Origin: Dastarcus helophoroides | Lineage: Eukaryota > Arthropoda > Insecta > Coleoptera > Bothrideridae | Assembly (NCBI GenBank): GCA_028583605.1 | Contig: CM053331.1 | Location: 8,308,091-8,372,090 of the forward strand | Length of the DNA: 64,000 nt | Reading direction: 5' to 3' | In this document: in pieces, positions 54,660-63,985 of the stretch | Layout of the letters: every line of letters starts with the position of its first letter | Position numbering within the stretch: position 1 is the first letter of the stretch | The notes under the pieces: generated by a model | What the model was told of the DNA's origin: nothing | What the model saw: the letters and a program-made list of their open reading frames with translations, nothing else | Database searches by the model: none | Program-made: the position numbers and the translations under genes

Positions 54660-55335
54660 GGCAAGTTTTGATTTATTTCTTAGATTTCCCAAGCGCGACA
54701 ATCGTGCAGGCGCGCGCTCGGGAAGGGTTGCATTTTATTAAAACAACTTGTTAATTCAGAGCGTCGAGTGTTTAGAAGTTTGCGCGAGACATATTGCTAT
54801 ATAGTGTGAAGTAAAACTTACGACAACTTCACGTTTACTTGTCGAGAGAATCGAAGCGAAACGACAAACTTTGGAGGGTTGGGGCGACGAGCGAAGTTGC
54901 CAACTACTCGAGCACAATAAGTTACACTAATTAATATACATCAACGCATAAACGCATTAATTAAATAGCAGCTAATAATGATCGAACCAAGTGTCGCCCT
55001 CGCTATAACTTGACATCTCAAGTTATAATCGCAAAGAGCAAGATCCCGCTTAATTTCGCAATATTCGCGCTGCCCTCCATCCTTAGGCGAAAACCCTTTT
55101 AGCAAAATAATTTGATTTGTTCCTCCACCATTTTCGCGAGGTTTCCGGTAAGCTCCCGTTTGCTTTTGAGGGCTACCGCCTATAGGTGTGCAAGTTGTTC
55201 ACAGCCGACGGGAGGCTCATTTAGAGGGGCGGCATTCTGACTGATGACTTATGTCAGGTTTTCCTAACGATGCACAACCGGATTTATTTTGTAGGGTGGA
55301 TAATAATATTTAAAGCCTTAATCGTTATCAATTTA
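54660..55335. other. Mixed-composition low-copy block, candidate conserved non-coding DNA
   Basis: The sequence is richer in GC and complex words than the flanks, for example GCGCGCGCTCGGGAAGGG near 54712 and GACGGGAGGCTCATTTAGAG near 55209. An internal part (about 54915-54990) has several TAATTA/ATTAAT homeodomain-type words. No open reading frame or transposon end is present. A regulatory element of a neighbouring gene is possible but unproven. Confidence 0.4.
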
Positions 55336-55351
55336 GGAACATATTATTTTT

Positions 55352-55605
55352 CTGGTGCAACAGACTGGTCCTTGATTATCTTCAAAAATTGAAATACAAA
55401 TCTTTTCCTCTGAAACCAATAAAGGTTAAAAAACGCAACAAAAGTTGCTCTAACGCGTTTCCATAGCCAAGTTATCATCTTCAGATACATATTTGGTACT
55501 ACAGTATCGCTCTGAAGATGATAGCTTGACTATCAAAACTTGTTGGAGCAACCTTTGTTGTGTTTTTTAATCTTTCTTGGTTTCAGGAGACAAGATTCGT
55601 ATTTC
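55352..55605. mobile_element. PLE hairpin, locus 11
   Basis: The left arm starts GGTGCAACAGACTGGTCC and holds a minus-sense motif (CTCTAACGCGTTTCCATAG, CCAAGTTATCATCTTCAG). The spacer is ATACATATTTGGTACTACAG. The right arm has GCTCTGAAGATGATAGC, TTGACTATC and AAAACTTGTTGGAGCAAC, then the usual TTTGTTGTGTTTTTTAATC to GTATTTCAAATT. Both motifs are mutated in the GAAACGCG part, so neither is likely to cleave. Confidence 0.85.
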
Positions 55606-57880
55606 AAATTAGGAACAGCTTTTTCCGAAATTTTGATTTGTTTATAGGAACTTCATTTAAAATATAAATCGGAAAGGTTCAGAGAAAAGATTTAAATTTT
55701 GAAGGAAAAAGTCCAAACAGTAAAATTGAAAATTGCGAGAATAAAATCTGGAAAACAAGTTGAAATGGAAAGAAAATAAAATCATTATTTCAGCTTTAAT
55801 TAAATTTTGCATTCAAAGTCAAAATTTCTGGAACAAGTGCAAATTTAATTCGAAATGTTGGATAAAAATAGAAAAAAAAATGTAAAATAAATATAAAAAA
55901 AAAGAATAGTGGTCTATAATAACATCTCAACTCATTTAACTTTGCTTTTTTTAAATTTCAACTATAAATTCCAATTTGTTACTCAAAATCTCAACTAAAA
56001 ACCTATAAGGCTGACGAAAACAAAGGGACTAATTTTTTTTAAATCAAGTCAATGGTTAAAATTTTGTCCTTCGACAAAAAAATAACGTTTTAACATGTAT
56101 AAATTTTAAGATTACAGAGCAGATTTTAGGCAAAAAAAAACTAAAACTTGCTGGTTTACTGTAGGAATTTTGGAAAAAAAAAACCTTCCTTCTAATTTTG
56201 ATACTTTTTAATTTTTTCATAAAATTTCGAATGATTTTAAACTTTAAAATTTGCAAATCTTTAGAATTCAGGACATTCTCTAATCATATTCAATTCTTTT
56301 TTTCAATTTGAACAGTTAGAATTTTCCAAAGTTTTTGTTTTATGTTCAATCCACTCAATCCTATTATGCCTTCAAGGCACCGCAAGTAGGATGCGGAAAC
56401 AAGGATAGATGACGATGAACCGTCTTCTTAAACCAGGAGAGGTAGTGATTTTTGGGGAAAATCTCCTTCGGTAGCGAGTTTAGTTGCTTCTCTTCTAAGA
56501 GGAACTACGATAAGTAGTAAAAGTCGGATAAAAGGACGAAGTTTTGTAATGGATAAGTTGGAATTTAAAATGGGAAATATTTTTATAAAAAAAATTGAAC
56601 TTTTGAGAAAAACACCAGCAATTCGAATATAAAGTCAAAATATCCATTTTTTTACAACAAGCTATTTTTCGAAATTGTTACTGCTTCTTTTTCTAATTTT
56701 AGAAATAAACAAACACATTTTAAATGTAATGTAGGAAAATTAAAGTATCGATAAAAAATTGGAATTCGATAAATTAAAAATTTCTCGAAATTTCGACCTG
56801 CATCAGTCGACATTTCATTCGAAGTTTAAACTCCATAAATTGTAAAGCATATGATAAAATTAAAAAAAAAATAAGAAATTTTGATAGTTTAAATTTAAAT
56901 TTCTCAAAAGAAAACAAAAAATATTAGAAATTTAGTTACAATTTTTTGTTATTAAAATTTCAAATTTTTTTTATTTTCTTGAAATTTTGGGGTAAAATGT
57001 AAAATAAATATTTTGTAGAAAAATCGAAATATCGATAAAAAGATTGGAGTTTAATAAATTAAAAATGTCTCTAAATTTCGACCTGTATCAGTCGAAATTT
57101 CATTTAAAATTTAAATTCCATAATTTGTAAAGTACATAATAAAAATAAAAGAAAGATAAGTAACATTGATAGCTTACACTTAAAATTCTTAAAAGAAAAC
57201 AAAAATTATTCGAAATTTAATTACATTTTTTTCGACATTAAAATTTAAAAATTTCACTATTTTCTTGAAATTTTGCAGTGACAATTGAGAATTTTTTAGA
57301 ATAGTAATATAAAAATTTTGAGTTTAAAGGTTAAATTTTACAAGAAACTGTAAGAATTTTAAGGTTCATCTTTAATTTTGAATTTGTCCCACTTCATTTA
57401 AAGTTTTGAATTTGACGTTTCAGGAGATATCGAAATTTTGACATAAAAATCGAAAGAACCTTTGAGATGGAAGGACAGTGTATACATATAAAGTACAAAA
57501 ATACGAAGCATTTCTTGGAAAGAAGGTGGGTACAATTATTTAGAATTTTGCAAAAAAACCTTAAAATTTTGATAAAATATTAAATTTTGATAAAATATCA
57601 AAATTTAATTTTTTTCTCAGCATCTCTTTATTAAGATTATATTTAAACCATTCTTATTCAGTTTTGTATTTTTCTTAGAAATGTGCCTTAGAGAAAAAAT
57701 AATCGAAATTTTAATGCTTGAGTTAAATTACAAAAAAATTATAAATATCCAGTATAAAAATAAAATTTCAGGATTAAGGTTTTGAAAAAATACTATTTTT
57801 TTGTTTTGGAAATCTCTGGTTTTTAAATCTCTACTTTTTCTGAAAATTTTAGTTTAAAATGCATTTGTTTTTTTCTATAG
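55606..57880. repeat. AT-rich degenerate DNA with an ~300 bp near-repeat
   Basis: Much of this is A-rich low-complexity sequence. Two related blocks occur: AAATTTCGACCTGCATCAGT near 56791 and AAATTTCGACCTGTATCAGT near 57073, an offset of about 282 bp, with similar flanks. A separate non-repetitive patch at about 56345-56540 (GCACCGCAAGTAGGATGCGG, GGTAGCGAGTTTAGTTGC) is of unknown nature. No gene is recognised. Confidence 0.5.
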
Positions 57881-58245
57881 AATCAACGAATGTCCTTCGC
57901 GTGACTCCAAAGCACCGCCACTTATTGGTCCATAGATAAACTGTGGACAAGTCCAACAAGTGACGTAGGCAAGTAGAATGCAATCTAGACTGCGTAATGC
58001 AGCCCCCTAAGCATGCATAGTGGATCATAAGTAATATTTATTTGCCGGAATATTTATTAGCATTCGAGTGGGATACACCAAACTGACCAGACCTAATAAG
58101 ATTGAAACCAATCTTTGGTTTCCAAATTCCGAATCTGATAAGTGTTCAAACCTATTGGTCTGTGCACTAGAATCTAGACTTTTGGGACCTTCCTAGAGAG
58201 CAACTGATTTGCTAACCATTTGTGGTTCAACTGTTGGTAGTTCGA
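57881..58245. repeat. Isolated hammerhead repeat with internal inversion (copy C)
   Basis: From 57881 to about 58032 the repeat reads in the array A orientation (AATCAACGAATGTCC, TATTGGTCCATAGATAAAC, AGGCAAGTAGAATGC). It then turns around at ATATTTATTAGCATTCGAG and continues in the opposite orientation through a mutated core to CCTATTGGTCTGTGCAC and GCTAACCATTTGTGGTTCAA. The same word follows the inversion in array B, so inversions there and here may share a mechanism or ancestry. Confidence 0.8.
58078..58118 (+). ncRNA. Decayed hammerhead core, G8 lost
   Basis: CCAAA, CTGACCA, GACCT-AATA-AGATT, GAAA, ACCAAT, C, TTTGG. G8 is replaced by C and both helix II and helix III have mismatches. It is inactive by inspection. 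Confidence 0.8.
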
Positions 58246-58536
58246 AAAAGAGGATGAAATCGAATTTCGAGTTTGGTCTAAAACAAAATTAATAAAGCCT
58301 TTTATAAACTTAAATTTTTTAAATAATCTATAAAAGCAATAATGGAACCCCTAATTTGCTGATTTTAAAAATTCAAATTCTAAGGGAGTAAACAGGGGTA
58401 TTACAAGTTGACAAAAAAAAATAAAAAATCATTTCCTAACCCAAAATTTTGTACAAAGAATATATACTGTAACGCAATGTAAATAGATGAAATAGGATTT
58501 AGAATAGAATTGTAGAATTTAGTAAATAAAAAAAGT

Positions 58537-58549
58537 TTCTAGAAGGTTC
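58537..58549 (+). promoter_or_regulatory. Perfect three-unit heat-shock element in the LTR
   Basis: TTCTAGAAGGTTC contains three alternating TTC/GAA pentamer units at the spacing required for trimeric heat-shock factor. It lies about 125 bp upstream of the TATA box. Binding is inferred. Confidence 0.7.
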
Positions 58550-58634
58550 TGATAAGGGGAAAGCGGCCGCGATAACGAAACAAACGGCAGATAAGCGTTC
58601 CAGCAATGTCGGCATTCGATAAGCCTTATCTGCC

Positions 58635-58647
58635 GAAAATTCTGGAA
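58635..58647 (+). promoter_or_regulatory. Second perfect three-unit heat-shock element
   Basis: GAAAATTCTGGAA gives GAA-nn-TTC-nn-GAA with exact phase. It lies about 16 bp upstream of the TATA box. The inverted words GGCAGATAAG and CTTATCTGCC lie just upstream (about 58587-58634). Confidence 0.7.
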
Positions 58648-58662
58648 GCCGCGGGCCGAAAC

Positions 58663-58701
58663 TATAAAAAGGCGGTCAGTTTTCCCTCGAGTCAGTCAGT
58701 T
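58663..58701 (+). promoter_or_regulatory. TATA box and initiator of the LTR
   Basis: TATAAAAA at 58663-58670 is followed about 30 bp later by TCAGTCAGTT at 58692-58701, matching the arthropod initiator TCAGT. The spacing is that of a standard pol II core promoter. Confidence 0.75.
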
Positions 58702-58850
58702 AGAAGCAAGTGCAATAAGTTGGTTAGCAATTAGTAAATAATTAGTAAGTTACTGTTCAGTTGAAGTGTGCCGAGTTAATTCAGTAATAAAGTGGGTATT
58801 ATCTATCCCGTGTATCAATTCGAACCGATAAGCCCGTAACAATACCTTAA

Positions 58851-58939
58851 TAATTGAGTATATGGATGAGCGATTTTAATATTCAACTCTAACCCTTTCG
58901 GGGTTGAATATTAAAATCGCTCATACATATGCTCAATTA
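58851..58939. repeat. Long near-perfect hairpin, ~40 bp arms
   Basis: TAATTGAGTATATGGATGAG is the start of the left arm. GCTCATACATATGCTCAATT closes the right arm. The centre is AACCCTTTCGGGGTT. The arms differ at only a few positions. It lies six bases right of the LTR target duplication and outside the LTR. Confidence 0.85.
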
Positions 58940-60305
58940 TGCCCTCATCAAAGTGCAAAAAGAATTAAGACGGTGTTTGATAACTTAAAATTATATGCAA
59001 ATATTCTATGAAAAATATATATAAACAATATTTGGCTTATTTTAACAATTCAGCACGTAGGGGGAAAATGGGGGCGACTTTAACAGATCAATCTCTAAAA
59101 GAGCAAAAAAATGATCAAAAATTCAAAAATTCCAAAATTATAAAACGTTTTATTTTTTATTTAATTTTTGACATAATGTTCAAAAATCGAGAAAAGCAGA
59201 GATTTCCACTAATATTAATTATTCAATTTTTTTATTTCTTTTATTAACATGTCAACAAGTAACGAATTTTTAGAAAAAAGTCAGTAGTTTTTAGAAAATG
59301 TCTTTTCGATCTAACCGAAAATAATATTTTTAACAGAATGTTTAGTTTTTCTGACAACGGCCAAAACATTCAAAAAAAGCCCCTTTCGGGAGGAAAAGTA
59401 AAGTTTCCAAAATTAAATGTCTGAAGACTGAAAATTTCTATAAAAAACCACATTTTGAGAAAACTGAATAATTTGGAAGCAAAAGAAGATTTTAAAATAA
59501 ATCGAATTTTTAGAAAAAAAGTCGAAATTTTCCTGGCACAGTCAAATTTTAAGAAAATAAATCACGAACTTAAAAATTTCAGAAAAAATAGAATTTTGGG
59601 AAAATTTTTAAAATTTTGAAAGAAGAGACAAGTTTTGAAAGTAAACTTTAAGGACATTGTGGAACCTAAGAAACACTCCAAGTTTATTTAACAAAACTAG
59701 TATTTTAAGTTAATTTTCAGAATATTAACATTTTGAAAAAAAATTGTGAAAACGATTCAAAATTTCGACTTTCCTAGAAAACATTTTCTAGAGGAAGTTA
59801 AATTTTGATAGAAAACCACGAATTTTGAGAATAAATTAAAATTCAAGCAAAGGACAATTAAAAATAGAACTTAAAATGTAAAAGAAAATCGAGTTTTGGG
59901 AGGAATTGTACAATTTTTGAAGTAAAAACCGATTTAGAAAATAAACTCGAAATTTTGAGATTGTTGAATTTGAAAAAATTGAAATGTTGAGAATTAGACA
60001 AACTTAAAAAATTTAAAATTTAAACAAATGTCGAAATTAAGAAAATTGTCGAATTTTCCAGATGAAATCAAATTTTAAGAAAAAAAAGTAATTTTTTAAC
60101 CTAACAAAACACGACAAAAATGTCAACATTTTGAGCAATATGAAAAAATTTTTGAAAGGTGAATTTTGAGAAAAAAGTTGAAAAATCGAGAGATAGTTCG
60201 AGAAAAGTCTAAGATATCTCATTTTGATAAAAAAATCGAATCTTAAAAATGAATTCATTAAGAAGAAACGAATTTAAATGTATTAAATTTTTGAAAAAAT
60301 CTAGC
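58940..60305. repeat. A-rich degenerate satellite-type DNA
   Basis: AAAATTTCGA/GAAAATT words with A-rich polarity, no stable period established. Frames at 59008-59247 (plus) and 60037-60258 (minus) are low-complexity products. No gene is supported. Confidence 0.5.
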
Positions 60306-60307
60306 TT

Positions 60308-60408
60308 TGATGGAACGGACTGGTCCTTGGTTATCTTCAAAAATTGAAACACAGAACTTGTCCCCTGAAACCAAGAAAAATTAAAAAACACAACAAAGGT
60401 TGCTCTAG
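60308..60408 (-). mobile_element. Solo PLE terminal repeat half, locus 12
   Basis: It runs from TGGAACGGACTGGTCC through TTGGTTATCTTCAAAAATTG and CTTGTCCCCTGAAACC to CAACAAAGGTTGCTCTAG, then stops just before the ribozyme motif. It shares the variant AAACACAGAACTTGT with the copy at 61173, so the two are closely related. Confidence 0.85.
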
Positions 60409-61172
60409 CTTTGAGGAAAATTAAACAACTTTAAAACAAAAGATGAATTTGGAACATGAATTTTGCGAAAATGTTGAGCCTGAAAAAAAGCCAACACTTC
60501 TTAAAATGCAAATGTAACATAAAATAAATTAAACTTTGAAAATAGTTTATATTTAAAAATATTTACTTGCCAGGAAGAAATGGAATTTGAAAGATAATGA
60601 TTTTAACTTGTGAAAAAAAAAATTAATATGTTCCAAATTTGGAGAACCAGATGAATTAAATCAATCAAAACTTTTCAAAAAAAACAAATTCCGAAATGAA
60701 CAGTAAAATAACTTCGAAAATAATAACGAATTAATAAAAAATTGAAATTTTAAATTATGTGGAAACTGCAAATTTTCCAATAAAAGTCAAATTTAAAGAA
60801 ACTAAGGTTTGAGAATAGTGAAAATAGCGAGAAAAAGAGAAATTTCAAGAGAAAAGTAAAAATCTGCGAAAATATAAAACCTTGCAGGAAGTATAAATCA
60901 AATGAAAGTAATTTTTTTTAAAAAGTCGATTTTTAGGAAAACTGGAGAAGTCCAAAAAATTTGGATTTTGAGGATAAAGTCTAAATTTTGAGATTGTTGT
61001 ATCTGAAAAAATTTAAATGTCGAGAATTAGGCAAATTTAAAAAAATTGAAATTCAAAAAAGTGTCTAAATTAAGAAATTGTCGAATTTTCCTGATGAACT
61101 CAAATTTTAGGCAAAAAAAGGCAATTTTCTTACAATAAAATGATACTTAAAAGAAAACAACACAAAAATGTT
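60409..61172. repeat. A-rich degenerate DNA between two PLE ends
   Basis: AAAATTT/GAAAAA words dominate. A segment at about 60980-61110 resembles 59960-60070 (GAGATTGTTG..., GAATTTTCCAGATGAA/CCTGATGAA), indicating a duplication with an offset of about 1,020 bp. No gene is seen. Confidence 0.5.
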
Positions 61173-61393
61173 ACAAAAATTGAAACACAGAACTTGTTCC
61201 CTGAAACCAAGAAAAATTAAAAAACACAACAAAGGTTGCTCTAACGCGTTTCGACAGCCAAGCTGTCATCTTCAGAGAGAAACTAACATCTAATCTTAAA
61301 ATTAACCCTTATATACTAAGAATATTCACTTCGTGCGTGATCGGCCGCACCCGAACGCGCATCCAATCATACACGTCGTTGTGTCACAATTTC
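61173..61393 (-). mobile_element. PLE 3' region with terminal repeat
   Basis: This follows the endonuclease frame on the minus strand. It includes CACTTCGTGCGTGATCGG-type UTR, a TATATAAGGG word in minus sense near 61310, the hammerhead-like motif (61239-61279) and the AGAGCAACCTTTGTTG to GAACAAGTTCTGTG tail. The same UTR words, somewhat mutated, follow the endonuclease remnant at 46755-46862. This ties the scattered hairpins to an autonomous PLE. Confidence 0.85.
61239..61279 (-). ncRNA. Hammerhead-like motif of the PLE terminal repeat
   Basis: In minus sense: CTCT, CTGAAGA, one extra T, helix II GACAGC-TTG-GCTGTC, GAAA, CGCGT, T, AGAG. Helix I pairs CTCT with AGAG and helix III is the palindrome ACGCGT. 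Compared with the common GATAGC/GCTATC version, both strands of one helix II pair have changed together (T-A to C-G), which preserves pairing. The extra T before helix II departs from the consensus, so cleavage activity is not assured. Confidence 0.65.
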
Positions 61394-61825
61394 TTATCTA
61401 TCAACCTTAACTATTTTTAACAGAGATGAATGGCCTAAAGGTCCAGCGCAACCATTCATAAGGTTGTTTCCAGCCTTATGGATGGCTAAGCTCTCACATG
61501 CATTTAACATATAATTCTTATTAACTACTCTTAACAATTTAATATTATTATCTATCCTATGATCTAATTCAAAAGCATGTCGAGCCACACTTGACTTCTC
61601 AGTTCTTCCGTACCTCAAATGAGCCAAATGTTCTTTGAGTCGGATTTTAAGAGATCGTCTAGTTTGTCCGACATACTTTTGAGGACAATCCCTACATGAA
61701 ATTTGGTAAATACCAGACTTATCTGTTTGCTCTACTTTATCCTTTAAACTACCCAAAAGCGAATTTAATTTTCCATTAGAAGTATAAATAACCCGAAAAC
61801 CCTGATTTCGTAAAATTCCACCCAA
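61394..61825 (-). pseudogene. Penelope-like element GIY-YIG endonuclease domain, 5'-truncated
   Basis: This 143-codon minus frame encodes the C-terminal nuclease of a PLE. GIY lies at residues 38-40 and YVG at 51-53 (the usual YIG), followed by QTRRSLKIRLKEHL with the conserved Arg and His. Cysteines at 44 and 47 precede YVG, and SSVARHAFELDHRID supplies two histidines spaced by five residues, as in the zinc-finger-like motif typical of PLE nucleases. The end, SLAIHKAGNNLMNGCAGPLG, carries the catalytic-type region terminus. In active elements this enzyme nicks target DNA for priming. The frame is intact here, but the upstream reverse transcriptase is absent: sequence beyond about 61831 is unrelated A-rich DNA. 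Confidence 0.92.
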
Positions 61826-61831
61826 ACCCTA

Positions 61832-63589
61832 CGTGAGCGCAGAAGAAAAGAAACAAAATTTCTAGAAAAAAAACGCACTTTAAAGAGTCGAAAAAGTTGC
61901 TTATTAAAAAAAGAGCGATTTTGGGATGGAGTCGAAATTTTGAAAAAAGAGAAGACGAATTTTGAGAAAAAGTGAAAACAGCCCTGACATGTTTTTTTAA
62001 TAAATTTTCAATTTATTGTTTTTTTTCTTGTATAACATTTTTGGTAAAATGTGAATTTTTGACGGACAAATCTAAAGCAAAAAGTCGAATTGAAAAAATT
62101 CAAATTGCCAGACGCCGAATTTTCAGATTTTCAAATACTGAGCGAAAGTAGAATTTTGAAAATGAGTGGAATTCACAAAAAGAAAACAACGAATTTTGGA
62201 AAAAGCAAAAAAGTAGAAAACATCCACTGTTAATTACTTTAGTATTGTAAAAGTTAACTAGGTGGTGTAAGAGATTTGTTTGAAAGTAGAACTGTTTAAA
62301 ATAAATTTTCGTAATTAAATGATTGGCTTTCGAGGCAATGCTGAAAATCTATACATTTTAAACCCATTATGAATCATTACATAAATGCAGAATAGTGAAA
62401 AATATTAATAAAAATACAATCTACTTATTGCATTTGATGCAAGTAAATCATATCAAATTGTAGCCTAGATATTGTTCACCCAGGCGAAGACGGGCCAGTT
62501 TTTAATAAACGTTTTGACACTTATCGTTAGTTAAAAGAGAAACATTTAAGTTAAACGAAACAACGATTAAAATAGTAGTAAATATACAGCATGGACCATA
62601 AGTAATGCTACATATAGCAAGAGTAGATTCTTCGTATAAAAATAACGTGACTTAGCCACATTTACCTTTTATAAACCAGGGTAGAAGCCTTCAAAAACGA
62701 TAAAAAGTGAAAAAAAATTATAGTAGAATGAAACCTTTTAGAAAAAAAAGATAATGCAACAAAAATGAAAGGAAACATAAATTACGGGCGATCTGAGGTC
62801 GAGAAGGGGTAGGGGGTGAGTTTTTAAGGGTAAAAAACGGTTTATCTCGCTTTCTGACAAAATGGAAAATAATAAATATATATAAATAATAAATATGGAA
62901 AAAAATTAATTAGCAAAGTTGTAGGTAATAAGAAGGGCTACAACTTTTGTACCTACACTTTTTTAACATAACCTTAAAATTCACGTGAAAAATTCAAAAA
63001 ACCAGGTTTATGGTTTTTATTTTTATCTTGTACAAAATAAATGTTTTTTTTACAAAATTTGGTAAAAACTTACCTTGTTATATTTCAAAGACACTGTAAT
63101 TTTTTTGGATTAAAATATTTATTTTTTCACCTTATTTTGACTCAATATCGAAAAAGCACCCTAATTTTCAATCGAAAAATCTTACGTTAAAATTTTAGCT
63201 TTTTTAAAAAACTCGGTAAACTTTTTGTTTGTTAAAATGTCTACTTTCTGATGGTGTAAAAAAAATATACATTACTATAATAAATCTTCTACGAAAATTC
63301 AAAAAAACGAAGAGTACTCCAATTAGAATTTTTTTTTATCTTTATGTACAATTTTGAGCTATTTGTTAAAATTTATACTTTAATCACTCAAAAAACGTAA
63401 GATTCCATTTTAAATTGATAAACAAAAAATTGTAAATCAAAATGTACTACTATAATTAACAATCAAATAAGTTAATAAAGTTAATATTTAATAAGACATC
63501 TACAATATTTCGAGGAAGTTGTAGAATCGTCTTTAAATTATATGCGTAAACTCAGGAAAAATGTTAAATCCCAAATTTACGAATAATTT
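61832..63589. other. AT-rich DNA before the right-edge coding fragment
   Basis: From 61832 to 62230 the sequence is satellite-like and A-rich. From 62240 it is lower-copy AT-rich DNA. No element ends or gene signals are recognised. Confidence 0.45.
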
Positions 63590-63985
63590 GTGAGTGCGAA
63601 AGGATCGACGCACTCTGACGGTATTGTGCATGTCGTCGACGGTGGATTTTTACTCCACAAAGTAATTTCGCAGAAAAATGAAACGGTGGAAGAGATCATG
63701 AATAAATATTTGCACCATGTAGAAAAACATTACGCAGCAAGCAGCTATATCGCTTTTGATGGGTACCCCGAAATTGAAAATTCAGTTGTTGTGTCAAGAG
63801 TACCATCAGTTAATTCAACTAAAAGAGGAGAACGCAGTCGTAGAAAGACCTCAGACAATATTCTAGAGTTCACTTATCAAAACCATACAAAAATACCATT
63901 TGTGCAAGAAAAATTTTTATCTAACGAGAAAAACAAAGACAAAATAATAAAATCGCTAATGAAAATATTACAGTGACAAGGATTT
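63590..63985 (+). pseudogene. N-terminal fragment of an uncharacterised PIN-like arthropod protein
   Basis: The frame opens after a TAA at 63584 with no ATG and encodes GIVHVVDGGFLLHKVI, a spacer with YLHHVEKHYAASSYIAFDGY, and HTKIPFVQEKFLSNEKNKDK with IIKSLMKILQ. The pattern of an Asp early (VDGG), an FDGY after about 50 residues and an FLSNxxNK segment fits a family of uncharacterised arthropod proteins, possibly PIN/FEN-like. A TGA follows LMKILQ, but the frame goes on as QGFSCKQA, which looks like the continuation, so the TGA is probably a disabling mutation. The fragment is cut by the window edge. It may be a dispersed copy, since it sits in repeat-rich DNA. Confidence 0.55.

Larger units (their letters stand above)
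58468..58841 (+). mobile_element. Solo LTR, 374 bp, with 4 bp target duplication
   Basis: It starts TGTAACGC, ends CCCGTAACA, and is flanked by ATAC at 58464-58467 and 58842-58845, the size expected for Gypsy-type integration. Internal layout fits U3-R-U5: regulatory words and TATA box, a start-site-like TCAGTCAGTT, then AATAAA at 58786-58791. No internal domain or second LTR lies within the window, so it is a recombined solo LTR. A host promoter with coincidental ends is the alternative, but the exact 4 bp duplication argues for an LTR. Confidence 0.75.
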
